A stretch of DNA of 10,450 bases, from positions 4,719 through 15,168 of the forward strand of contig PXSG01000086.1 in the NCBI GenBank assembly GCA_003023485.1. Direction: 5' to 3'. The stretch's first letter is position 1, and every line of letters starts with the position of its first letter. The translations under genes were made by a program, and so were the position numbers. Below the pieces are notes generated by a model. That model was not told the DNA's origin, made no database searches, and worked only from the letters and a program-made list of their open reading frames with translations. Of this stretch, positions 1 to 6,604 are shown piece after piece. This stretch comes from Halobacteriales archaeon SW_10_68_16. GTDB lineage: Archaea > Halobacteriota > Halobacteria > Halobacteriales > Haloarculaceae.

Positions 1-1428
1 CTGGTACTCTTTGTCTACGACGCCGTCGAACCGGAGAGCCACAACAGCGCCCTGCTCGCGGGCATCTCCGTCGTCGGGTCGCTGCTTGCGCTGGCTGTCA
101 CGGGCTGGTACCTCGTCGCCGGCACCGGCCAGCCACGCCGGAACGGCGCGATCGAGTTGTTCGGTGGTAACCTCGTCGTCGACGGGATGAGCCTCTTTTT
201 CACGGCGCTGATCGCCAGCGTCGTCACGCTCGTCGTGCTCGCCAGCTACGACTACCTCCAGGGCATGGACTACCAGGCCGAGTTCTACTCGCTGACGATG
301 CTCGCCGCGACCGGGATGGCGATGATGTCCACCGCCAACTCGCTGGCCACCGCGTTCGTCAGCCTGGAACTGGCCTCCCTGCCCTCGTATGCGCTGGTCG
401 CCTACCTCAAGCACAACCGCGGCAGCGTCGAGGCCGGGCTGAAGTACTTCCTCATCGGGGCCGTCTCCTCGGCGGTCTTCGCGTACGGCATCTCGCTGGT
501 CTACGCCGCGACCGGGTCGCTGCAGTTCGACGCCGTCGCCAGCGCCCTGGGCGGCACCTCGCTGGTCGGCGTGCTCGGTCTCGGTATCGTGATGGTCATC
601 GGCGGCTTCGCGTTCAAGACCGCGAGCGTCCCCTTCCACTTCTGGGCACCCGAGGCATACGAGGGCGCTCCCGCCCCGATCTCCGGCTTCCTCTCCTCGG
701 CGTCGAAGGCCGCCGGGTTCGTGCTCGCGTTCCGGGTGTTCCTCACTGCCTTCCCCATCGACGTCGTCGGTGCCGTCGACTGGGTGGTCGCCTTCCAGGT
801 GCTCGCCGTGGCGACGATGACCGTCGGCAACTTCGCCGCGCTCAAACAGGAGCGGGTCAAGCGGATGCTCGCCTACTCCTCGGTGGGGCATGCCGGCTAC
901 GTGCTGATCGCGCTGGCTGCCCTGACTGACGGCGCGAACCACTCGTTCGTCCTCGGGTCCGGGATGGCCCACCTCCTCGTCTACGCGTTCATGAATACCG
1001 GCGCGTTCCTGTTCATCGCGCTGGCCGAACACTGGGAGGTCGGCCGGACCTTCGAGGACTTCAACGGCCTCGCGACGGAAGCGCCCTTCGCCTGCGCGGC
1101 GATGTCGGTGTTCCTGTTCTCGCTGGCTGGCCTGCCCCTGGGCGGGGGTTTCTTCTCGAAGTTCTACCTCCTGATGGCCTCGATCAACGGCGGTGTCGCC
1201 ATCCTCGCTGCCGCGCTGATAATCAACAGCGCCGTCTCGCTGTACTACTACAGCCGCGTCGTCAAGGCGATGTGGATCGAGGAACCCAACGGCGACCTCG
1301 AGATCGAGAACTATCCCACCGGCCTGTACGCCGCCATCGCCATCGCCGCCGTGATGACCGTGTTGCTGTTGCCCGCGTTCGGCCCCGTCGCCGAGACGGC
1401 CAACATGGCCGCCCGGATGCTGGTGTAG
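1..1428 (+). CDS. nuoN: NADH dehydrogenase-like (complex I) subunit N, 5'-truncated by window
   Basis: Membrane antiporter-like subunit of the proton-pumping complex I-like enzyme; in haloarchaea this lacks the NuoEFG NADH module and probably takes electrons from another carrier (family knowledge). The frame is open from base 1, so the start lies outside the window; 475 residues are visible, nearly the full length of about 500. A TTG at 157 could be read as a start, but the 52 upstream codons are in frame and hydrophobic, typical of the first helices. Family marks: the conserved lysine in GFAFKTASVPFHFWAPEAYEG, the KRMLAYSSVGHAGY stretch around codons 285-300, GLPLGGGFFSKFYLL near 376-390, and many hydrophobic helices throughout. 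As subunit N usually ends the nuo operon, and the next gene has its own spacer with a TATA-like element, this is probably the 3' end of nuoA-N. Antiporter paralogues (NuoM, MrpD) are the alternative; the motifs fit N better. Confidence 0.93.
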   Translation: MVLFVYDAVEPESHNSALLAGISVVGSLLALAVTGWYLVAGTGQPRRNGAIELFGGNLVVDGMSLFFTALIASVVTLVVLASYDYLQGMDYQAEFYSLTMLAATGMAMMSTANSLATAFVSLELASLPSYALVAYLKHNRGSVEAGLKYFLIGAVSSAVFAYGISLVYAATGSLQFDAVASALGGTSLVGVLGLGIVMVIGGFAFKTASVPFHFWAPEAYEGAPAPISGFLSSASKAAGFVLAFRVFLTAFPIDVVGAVDWVVAFQVLAVATMTVGNFAALKQERVKRMLAYSSVGHAGYVLIALAALTDGANHSFVLGSGMAHLLVYAFMNTGAFLFIALAEHWEVGRTFEDFNGLATEAPFACAAMSVFLFSLAGLPLGGGFFSKFYLLMASINGGVAILAAALIINSAVSLYYYSRVVKAMWIEEPNGDLEIENYPTGLYAAIAIAAVMTVLLLPAFGPVAETANMAARMLV

Positions 1429-1450
1429 ACGTCCGTCCTCCCTGATCCCG

Positions 1451-1512
1451 ATATTAATCTCCCTGTACTCGTGGCCAGCGCGGCATTGAAAACGTTCAAA
1501 GCCCGCGCGGGC
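1451..1512 (+). promoter_or_regulatory. Putative promoter/operator region of the hydroxyacyl-CoA dehydrogenase gene
   Basis: The 101-nt gap between nuoN and the next gene holds an AT-rich ATATTAAT at 1451-1458. It also has an inverted repeat TTGAA-AACG-TTCAA at 1486-1499, about 31-44 nt before the ATG. A 12-nt perfect palindrome, GCCCGCGCGGGC, follows at 1501-1512. Either AT-rich patch could be the TATA box; the inverted repeat overlaps the position where a repressor would block TBP/TFB. The role is inferred from position only, and the GC palindrome may be chance in such DNA. Confidence 0.35.
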
Positions 1513-1529
1513 GAGTCACGAACCGAGCT

Positions 1530-3503
1530 ATGCAACCCGAGGATATCGACACCATCACAGTGCTCGGTGCCGGCACGATGGGCCACGGCATCGCCGAGGT
1601 CGCCGCGCTCGCTGGCTACGACGTGAACCTCCGCGATATCGAGGCGGACATCGTCCAGGACGGCTACGACCGGATCGAGTGGAGCCTCGGCAAACTCGCC
1701 GAGAAGGATCACATCACCGACGAGGAGCGCGACACCGCCCTCGAACGGATCACCCCGCTGGTGGACATCGAGGCGGCCGCCAGCGAGGCGGACGTCGTCA
1801 TCGAGGCCATCATCGAGGAGATGGAGATCAAGAAGGACGTCTACAGCGACCTGGAGGAGGTCACCCCCGACCACACCATTTTCGCCTCGAACACGTCGAG
1901 CCTCTCCATCACCGAACTCTCCGAGGCGACCGACCGGGCGGGGCAGTTCTGCGGGATGCACTTCTTCAATCCGCCGGTCCGGATGGACCTCGTCGAGGTC
2001 ATCAGCGGCGCCCACACCGCGGAGGAAACCCTCGATGTCACCGAGGAGTTGGCCGCGGACATGGGCAAGACGCCGGTCCGCGTGCGCAAGGACGAACCCG
2101 GCTTTATCGTCAACCGCGTACTCGTCCCGCTGATGAACGAGGCCTGCTGGCTCGTCGAATCCGAGACGGCGACCATCACCGAGGTCGACGCCACCACCAA
2201 GTTCGACATCGGCCTGCCGATGGGCGCCTTCGAGCTCGGCGATCAGGTCGGCAACGACGTCACCCTGCACGTCCTCGAGTACATGCACGAGGTCCTCGGT
2301 GTGGCCTACGAGCCCTGTCCCCTGCTGGAACGCAAGGTCGACAACGAGAAGCTGGGCAGGAAGACCGGCGTGGGTTTCTACGACTACGACGACGGCGGCG
2401 TGGACATCCCGCCCGAGGCCGGCCGCGAGGACATCGAGGCACGCCTGCTGGCGGTCATGGCCAACGAAGTCGGTAAACTCCTCGATGCGGAGGTCGCGCC
2501 CGTCGCGGACATCGACGAGGCGGTCATGCTCGGGGGCGGGTTCCCCGACGGGCCCGCCAAGCTCGCCGACCACGCCGGCCTCGATTCGCTGGTCGAGACG
2601 CTCGAAGCGGCCCACGAGGAGACCGGCGCTGCCCGCCACGAAGTCTCGGAGGGGCTCCGGGCGGCCGCGTCGGAAGGCGGCTTCTACGGCGGCGAGGAAG
2701 AGGCGGAGACGATCAGCTACGAGACACTCCAGGTCGAGACCGTCGAGGACCGGGAGGACGTCGGGCGGATCGTCCTCGACAGGCCCCACCAGATGAACAC
2801 GGTCAGCGTGGCGATGCTGGAGGAACTCCCCGAGGCCGTCGCGCAACTGGAGGACGACGAGGAGGTACGGGCCATCCTGCTGGAGGGTGCGGGCGACCGT
2901 GCGTTCTGTGCCGGCGCGGACGTCCAGTCCTTCGCAGGCAGTGCCACCCACCTCGAGGGCCGGGACCTCTCGCGGACGGGCCAGCAGGCCTTCGGCGCCT
3001 TCGAGGAGACGCCCCTACCCGTCGTCGCCGGCATCGACGGCTACACGCTGGGCGGCGGGATGGAACTGGCCGCCTGCGCTGACATCCGCGTCGCCACCGC
3101 TCGCTCGGAACTCGGACAGCCGGAGGTCAACCTCGGCATCATCCCGGGCTGGGGCGGCACCCAGCGGCTCAAACACCACGTCGGCGAGAGCCGCGCCCGC
3201 GAGATCATCCTCACCGGCGAGCGCTACGACGCCGAGACGATGGCCGACTACGGGTTCGTCAACGAAATCGTCGAGGCCGGCGAGTTCGAGGAGCGCGTCC
3301 GTGAGTTGACCGAGGACCTCGCCGGCGGCCCGCCGGTCGCCTACGACGCCATCAAGCGCGCGATGCTGGCCGGCCGCGACGACACCGACGCCGGCCTGGA
3401 GATCGAGGCCCAGGCCTTCGGTCACCTGCTCGGTACCGACGACATGATGGAAGGTATCTCCGCATTCTTCGGCGACGAGGAACCCGAATTCGAGGGGAAG
3501 TAG
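1530..3503 (+). CDS. Fused 3-hydroxyacyl-CoA dehydrogenase / enoyl-CoA hydratase
   Basis: A 657-aa bifunctional enzyme for two consecutive steps of beta-oxidation-type chemistry: hydration of enoyl-CoA and NAD-dependent oxidation of 3-hydroxyacyl-CoA. Residues 1 to about 185 form the Rossmann domain: GAGTMG at 13-18, Asp36 ending the second strand as expected for NAD, HFFNPPV with catalytic His144, and Glu156 twelve residues later, the spacing of the His-Glu pair in known enzymes. Two helical C-terminal dehydrogenase domains follow (about 190-285 and 305-380). From about 395 comes a crotonase domain with the oxyanion-hole segment FCAGAD (459-464) and both catalytic glutamates, Glu512 in GGGME and Glu532 in GQPE, 20 apart as in rat mitochondrial hydratase. 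Dehydrogenase-first order is the archaeal arrangement, the reverse of bacterial FadB. It could act in fatty-acid or branched acyl-CoA breakdown, or on crotonyl/3-hydroxybutyryl-CoA as in thaumarchaeal and Metallosphaera homologues; chain-length preference cannot be read here. It appears to be transcribed alone. Confidence 0.93.
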   Translation: MQPEDIDTITVLGAGTMGHGIAEVAALAGYDVNLRDIEADIVQDGYDRIEWSLGKLAEKDHITDEERDTALERITPLVDIEAAASEADVVIEAIIEEMEIKKDVYSDLEEVTPDHTIFASNTSSLSITELSEATDRAGQFCGMHFFNPPVRMDLVEVISGAHTAEETLDVTEELAADMGKTPVRVRKDEPGFIVNRVLVPLMNEACWLVESETATITEVDATTKFDIGLPMGAFELGDQVGNDVTLHVLEYMHEVLGVAYEPCPLLERKVDNEKLGRKTGVGFYDYDDGGVDIPPEAGREDIEARLLAVMANEVGKLLDAEVAPVADIDEAVMLGGGFPDGPAKLADHAGLDSLVETLEAAHEETGAARHEVSEGLRAAASEGGFYGGEEEAETISYETLQVETVEDREDVGRIVLDRPHQMNTVSVAMLEELPEAVAQLEDDEEVRAILLEGAGDRAFCAGADVQSFAGSATHLEGRDLSRTGQQAFGAFEETPLPVVAGIDGYTLGGGMELAACADIRVATARSELGQPEVNLGIIPGWGGTQRLKHHVGESRAREIILTGERYDAETMADYGFVNEIVEAGEFEERVRELTEDLAGGPPVAYDAIKRAMLAGRDDTDAGLEIEAQAFGHLLGTDDMMEGISAFFGDEEPEFEGK

Positions 3504-3542
3504 CGGGTGACAGTCCCTCGCAATCGACCGGGGAAAGGCAGG

Positions 3543-3550
3543 CTTTATTA
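3543..3550 (+). promoter_or_regulatory. TATA box of tRNA-Glu
   Basis: The sequence CTTTATTA lies 26-33 nt before the first base of the tRNA. This is the position and composition of an archaeal TATA box for a transcript starting close to the mature 5' end. It stands out in otherwise GC-rich spacer. Confidence 0.65.
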
Positions 3551-3575
3551 GCGGGAGAAACCCAGTCAGAGATGC

Positions 3576-3680
3576 GCTCGGTTGGTGTAGTCCGGCCAAT
3601 CATATCGGCCTTTCGACAATTTTGGCCGAGGCCAGATTGGAAGACAGCCGATGACCGGGGTTCAAATCCCCGACCGAGCA
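3576..3680 (+). tRNA. tRNA-Glu (anticodon UUC), intron-containing
   Basis: The acceptor stem GCTCGGT (3576-3582) pairs perfectly with ACCGAGC (3673-3679), and the discriminator is A3680. The T arm is CGGGG-TTCAAAT-CCCCG. The anticodon stem TCGGC (3605-3609) pairs with GCCGA (3647-3651). The loop reads C-T-TTC-G-A once a 30-nt insert at 3616-3645 is removed, giving anticodon UUC and a 75-nt mature tRNA. The sequence TGGTGTAGTCCGGCCAATCAT after the acceptor is what I recall of haloarchaeal tRNA-Glu genes. CCA is not encoded. The D stem is weak (GTG with CAT plus wobble), which from memory is usual for this tRNA. The gene follows the dehydrogenase by 72 nt but has its own TATA box. Confidence 0.93.
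3616..3645 (+). other. 30-nt archaeal tRNA intron (position 37/38) with bulge-helix-bulge
   Basis: The insert lies at the canonical site between nucleotides 37 and 38. A complete bulge-helix-bulge can be drawn. The outer helix is the anticodon stem. The central 4-bp helix pairs loop bases CTTT (3610-3613) with GAAG (3640-3643), C-G, T-A, T-A and one T-G. The 5' bulge is CGA (3614-3616) and the 3' bulge is ACA (3644-3646), each cut after its second base. The inner intron helix is CAAT (3617-3620) with ATTG (3636-3639), extended by TGGC/GCCA (3623-3626/3631-3634) closing on a CGAG loop. This is the substrate shape of the archaeal splicing endonuclease EndA. Confidence 0.9.
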
Positions 3681-3737
3681 CTACAGCGAACGCCAGTGAG
3701 CGAAACGCACAGGGAGCGAGATATTGAATTGCTCAGC
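3681..3737. other. Spacer between tRNA-Glu and the orphan antitoxin-like gene
   Basis: These 57 nt contain two repetitions of a GAACGC/GAGCG-type motif (AGCGAACGCCAGTGAGCGAAACG), a kind of sequence I recall from haloarchaeal intergenic regions. There is no T-run terminator for the tRNA. There is no start codon or reading frame that would give the toxin expected downstream of an antitoxin on the minus strand. Confidence 0.3.
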
Positions 3738-3962
3738 CTATCGCTCTGCCAGTCGTTGTGCGACATTCGTATCGATCAACTCCGCGAGTTCGTCGATATC
3801 TTCCTCTGTGAATTCGCTGTCTGACGAGAGCCGTTCCATCATCTCCAGGTCGTCGATCTTTTCCTCGAATGCGTTCCTGGCGACTTCCGACCAGTTGATC
3901 TCCGGATGGTCGTCCATCTGTGCTTTCAGGGCTTCGTCCACGTTGACAGTCACTGTCGGCAT
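3738..3962 (-). CDS. Orphan ribbon-helix-helix antitoxin-like protein (VapB-type)
   Basis: A 74-aa acidic protein. It begins with a beta-strand-like MPTVTVNVDEALKAQM and continues with HPEINWSEVARNAFEEKIDD, a helix-turn-helix pair of the Arc/MetJ ribbon-helix-helix type. The tail (about 40-74) is acidic and helical, the part that in VapB proteins wraps around the toxin. The SEVAR-A-EEKI pattern is one I associate with haloarchaeal VapB antitoxins. The ATG at 3962 has a purine-rich GAGGCGGTG about 6 nt upstream, and TATA-like patches lie further upstream around 3990 and 4015. A VapC-like PIN toxin would normally overlap or directly follow; only 57 nt separate this stop from the tRNA-Glu 3' end, so no toxin is present. 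The gene is visibly AT-richer than its neighbours, which suggests acquisition. It could instead be a solitary DNA-binding regulator. Confidence 0.7.
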   Translation of the reverse strand: MPTVTVNVDEALKAQMDDHPEINWSEVARNAFEEKIDDLEMMERLSSDSEFTEEDIDELAELIDTNVAQRLAER

Positions 3963-4163
3963 GTGAGCACCGCCTCAGTGTTCTTTGGATATTGCTGAAA
4001 CTGTGCTTTCTGTATACTCTATCTCTCGCGAGCGGTCGCACGAGATCTCGATTGATGCGGGCACATTACGCGTTCAAATTCAGAGCTGCGAGAGCGACCC
4101 GAGAGGAGCACGCAGTGACGCGGATGGGGAAACGTTTAGGGCGGTGCCTGCCGGGCATCCGGT
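3963..4163. other. Divergent intergenic region between antitoxin-like gene and purD
   Basis: About 200 nt with no convincing gene. Short open frames across it have no family resemblance. It holds upstream signals for the minus-strand gene (AT-rich TATACT near 4013-4018 and ATATT near 3988-3992) and the purD promoter at its right end. GC rises from left to right, so the low-GC patch appears to end roughly at 4080. Confidence 0.4.
4128..4140 (+). promoter_or_regulatory. purD promoter (BRE/TATA-like)
   Basis: GGGAAACGTTTAGG ends at 4140, placing an ACGTTTAGG TATA-like box 24-32 nt before the purD ATG, with the purine-rich GGGAAA in the BRE position. The spacing predicts a leaderless or nearly leaderless mRNA, consistent with the lack of a Shine-Dalgarno sequence just before the start. 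Confidence 0.55.
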
Positions 4164-5456
4164 ATGAGCGAGACCGTGCTGCTGGCCGGTGGCGGCGGGC
4201 GCGAGCACGCCATCGCCCGGGCGCTCGCGGACTCCGACGCGGAGCTGTACGCCTGTGCCGGCAACCGCAATCCGGGCATCGCCCGCGTGGCCGAGGGAGT
4301 CGAGACGCTGGAGACGACCAACCCCGCCGCGGTCCGGTCGTACGCGCGGGACGTGGGGGCGACACTCGCGGTCATCGGCCCGGAGGCACCGCTCGAAGCC
4401 GGCGTCGCCGACGCGCTCGACGACGCGGGGATCTACGCCTTCGGTCCCCGGCAGGCCGAGGCGCGCATCGAGACCGACAAGGGGTTCCAGCGGCGCTTCA
4501 TGGAGAAGCACTCGATTCCGGGCTGTCCGGACTTCGAGGAGTTCCACGACATGGAGGCCGCCTGCGAGTACATCGACGACTACGACGGGGACCTCGCGGT
4601 GAAACCCGCCGGCCTCACCGGTGGCAAGGGCGTGCGCGTCATCGGCGACCAGGTGACCGCCGAGGAGGCCAAGACCTACATCCGCGAGTCCGGCTACGAG
4701 CGTGTTATCCTGGAGGAACGCCTCGTCGGCGAGGAGTTCACCGTCCAGGCCCTCGTCGCGAACGGGGACGTGCGGGTCACGCCGGCCGTTCAGGACCACA
4801 AGCGCGCCTACGAGGGCGACGAGGGCCCGAACACGGGCGGGATGGGCTCCTACAGCGACGCCGCTCTCCAGTTGCCGTTCATGGACGAATCCCACTACAC
4901 CGAGGCCGTCGACATCATCCAGGCGACCGTCGAGGCGCTGGAAGGATACAAGGGCGTCCTCTACGGGCAGTTCATGCTCACCGCCGAGGGCGTGACGGTC
5001 GTCGAGTTCAACGCCCGCTTTGGCGACCCCGAGGCGATGAACACGCTGCCCGTGCTCACCACCGACCTGCTGGACGTGCTGGTTGCCGCCCGCGATGGGG
5101 AGTCGCTGCCGAAACTCCGCTTCGAGCGCCAGGCCACCGTCTGCAAGTACGCCGTCCCCGCGGGGTATCCGACCGACCCCGAGGCCGGCACGCGGGTGGC
5201 CATCGACGAGGAGTCGGCGGGCGAGGCGTTGCTCTACTACGCCAGCGTCGACGAGCGCGAGGACGGCATCTACACCACCACCTCGCGGTCGTTCGCGGTC
5301 GTGGGCGTCGGCGACTCGATCACCGGGGCCGAGGCCATCGCCGAGGAGGCGCTGGCGGCCGCCGGCGAGGAGGGGCTCCGGATGCGCCACGACATCGGCA
5401 AACCCGACCTTGTTCAGCGGCGCGTCGACCACATGGCAGCGTTGCGGGGCGAGTAG
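4164..5456 (+). CDS. purD: Phosphoribosylamine--glycine ligase (GAR synthetase)
   Basis: Catalyses the ATP-dependent joining of glycine to 5-phosphoribosylamine, the second step of de novo purine synthesis, in the cytoplasm (EC 6.3.4.13). At 430 aa it has the usual length of monofunctional PurD. It opens with GGGGREHA (residues 9-16), the hallmark of the N-terminal domain. The ATP-grasp region follows: VKPAGLTGGKGV with Lys147 and Lys155, VILEERLVGEEFTVQ, and DHKRAYEGDEGPNTGGMGSY. The metal/ATP-binding VEFNARFGDPE has Glu281 and Asn283, and a C-terminal domain completes the protein. ATG at 4164 is chosen because the GGGG loop must follow closely and the TATA-like box fits a leaderless start. 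A glycosyltransferase follows 47 nt after the stop and may share its transcript. Nothing in the sequence is degraded. Confidence 0.96.
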   Translation: MSETVLLAGGGGREHAIARALADSDAELYACAGNRNPGIARVAEGVETLETTNPAAVRSYARDVGATLAVIGPEAPLEAGVADALDDAGIYAFGPRQAEARIETDKGFQRRFMEKHSIPGCPDFEEFHDMEAACEYIDDYDGDLAVKPAGLTGGKGVRVIGDQVTAEEAKTYIRESGYERVILEERLVGEEFTVQALVANGDVRVTPAVQDHKRAYEGDEGPNTGGMGSYSDAALQLPFMDESHYTEAVDIIQATVEALEGYKGVLYGQFMLTAEGVTVVEFNARFGDPEAMNTLPVLTTDLLDVLVAARDGESLPKLRFERQATVCKYAVPAGYPTDPEAGTRVAIDEESAGEALLYYASVDEREDGIYTTTSRSFAVVGVGDSITGAEAIAEEALAAAGEEGLRMRHDIGKPDLVQRRVDHMAALRGE

Positions 5457-5503
5457 CGCGTGACCGTGGCTGCCGGACGATCGACGACTCTGCTGGCCTG
5501 CCG

Positions 5504-6520
5504 ATGAGAGTCAGCCATTACTTCGAGTGGGAGGGGTACATCACCGGCGGCCACGCACAGTCGGTGCGCAATCAGCGCCGGATGCTCGACCGGCACGGCA
5601 TCGACTACACCACCGGGCCCACGCTGACGGCCGACCTCCTGCACCTCAACAACATGGGGCCGCGCTCGGTCTACTACGCCAACCGTGCCCGTACCGAGGG
5701 CGTCCCCGTGGTGGCCCACGCCCACCAGACCGCCGAGGACTTCCGTGAGAGTTTCGCCCTCTCCGATGTCCTCGCGGGGCCGCTGAAACCGTACCTCTCT
5801 TATGCCTACGGCCTGGCCGACCACCTGGTCTGTCCCTCCGAGTACACCGCGGCGGCCATGGACGACTACTGTGCGACCCCGCGGACGGTCATCTCGAACG
5901 GCTTCGACCCCGAGAAACTGGCGGGCTACGAGTCGTTGCGCGGCGAGTACCGCGAGCGGTACGACCTCGACCCGCCGGTGGTGTTCATGGTCGGGCACGT
6001 CATCGAGCGCAAGGGGCTGTCGGCGTTCGTCGAGACCGCCCGCCGGCTTCCCGACCTGGATTTCGCCTGGTTTGGCTACCTCAATCCGGGCGGCGGAACC
6101 CTCGATAGGGTGCTCCGGAGCAGGCGGACGACCAGGCTCGTCGAGAGTGCGCCCGGGAACTGCACCTTCACCGGCTACGTCGAGGACATCCGCGGGGCCT
6201 TCGCCGCCGGGGACGTGTTCTTCTTCCCGACGAAAAACGAGAACGAGGGGATGGCACTCCTGGAGGCGATGGCCTGCGGGAAGCCGCCCGTCGTCCGCGA
6301 CATCCCGACTTTCGAGTGGCTCGATGACGGGACTGACTGCCTCAAGGCCGCCGACGTGGCCGGGTTCGTCGAGACGGTAGAGCGGGCGACCGGGGACGGG
6401 GCGTTGCGCGAGGACCTCGGCGCGGCGGCAGCAGAGGCAAGCGAGGACTACACCATCGCAGCGGTCAGCGACGCACTCGTCGACCTCTACCGGTCGCTGG
6501 TCGAGGAAAACAACAACTAA
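5504..6520 (+). CDS. GT4-family glycosyltransferase
   Basis: A 338-aa retaining GT-B glycosyltransferase, predicted cytoplasmic or peripheral on the membrane. The N-terminal Rossmann half starts MRVSHYFEWEGYITGGHAQS with the GG loop of GT4 enzymes at 15-16. The HLNNMGP segment and VVAHAHQTAEDF follow. The C-terminal half begins near VVFMVGHVIERKGLSAFVE and contains ENEGMALLE, the E-x7-E nucleotide-sugar motif with Glu246 and Glu254, then AMACGKPPVVRD. The length is short but complete. The start is the ATG at 5504: the same frame stays open far upstream through purD, but only as a GC-driven shadow. The 47-nt spacer after purD has no TATA-like sequence, so co-transcription is likely. The acceptor is unknown; glycolipid or polar-lipid glycosylation and surface-glycan synthesis are both reasonable, and no other glycosylation genes lie nearby to decide. 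Confidence 0.85.
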   Translation: MRVSHYFEWEGYITGGHAQSVRNQRRMLDRHGIDYTTGPTLTADLLHLNNMGPRSVYYANRARTEGVPVVAHAHQTAEDFRESFALSDVLAGPLKPYLSYAYGLADHLVCPSEYTAAAMDDYCATPRTVISNGFDPEKLAGYESLRGEYRERYDLDPPVVFMVGHVIERKGLSAFVETARRLPDLDFAWFGYLNPGGGTLDRVLRSRRTTRLVESAPGNCTFTGYVEDIRGAFAAGDVFFFPTKNENEGMALLEAMACGKPPVVRDIPTFEWLDDGTDCLKAADVAGFVETVERATGDGALREDLGAAAAEASEDYTIAAVSDALVDLYRSLVEENNN

Positions 6521-6604
6521 TCGACAACCCCCGTCACAGGAGCCATCGTCTAGCTGGGAGGCCCAATTCGCCGTCGGTCCATCGGCGACACTGTCCACCC
6601 GGTC

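Noticed and set aside
1311..2951. A 546-codon antisense open frame
   Set aside because: It lies opposite the end of nuoN and most of the fused dehydrogenase/hydratase, whose domains and catalytic residues are intact; the antisense product resembles nothing and reflects codon bias.
3673..4115. Attachment-site duplication of the tRNA-Glu 3' end
   Set aside because: I looked for a second copy of the CCCCGACCGAGCA end downstream; the best is a broken partial match near 4095-4110, not good enough to call attR, and no integrase is present.
3985..4167. A 60-codon open frame upstream of purD
   Set aside because: It overlaps the divergent promoter region and the purD start, and its sequence shows no family features.
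3992..6520. An 842-codon open frame that would fuse extra sequence onto the glycosyltransferase
   Set aside because: Codons before 5504 overlap purD in another frame and give Arg/Gly-rich low-complexity peptide typical of GC-rich shadow frames; the family domain begins at MRVSHYF.
6541..6580. A tRNA-fragment-like GTCTAGCTGGGAGG stretch
   Set aside because: It resembles a D arm only superficially; no acceptor, anticodon or T-arm partner is found around it.
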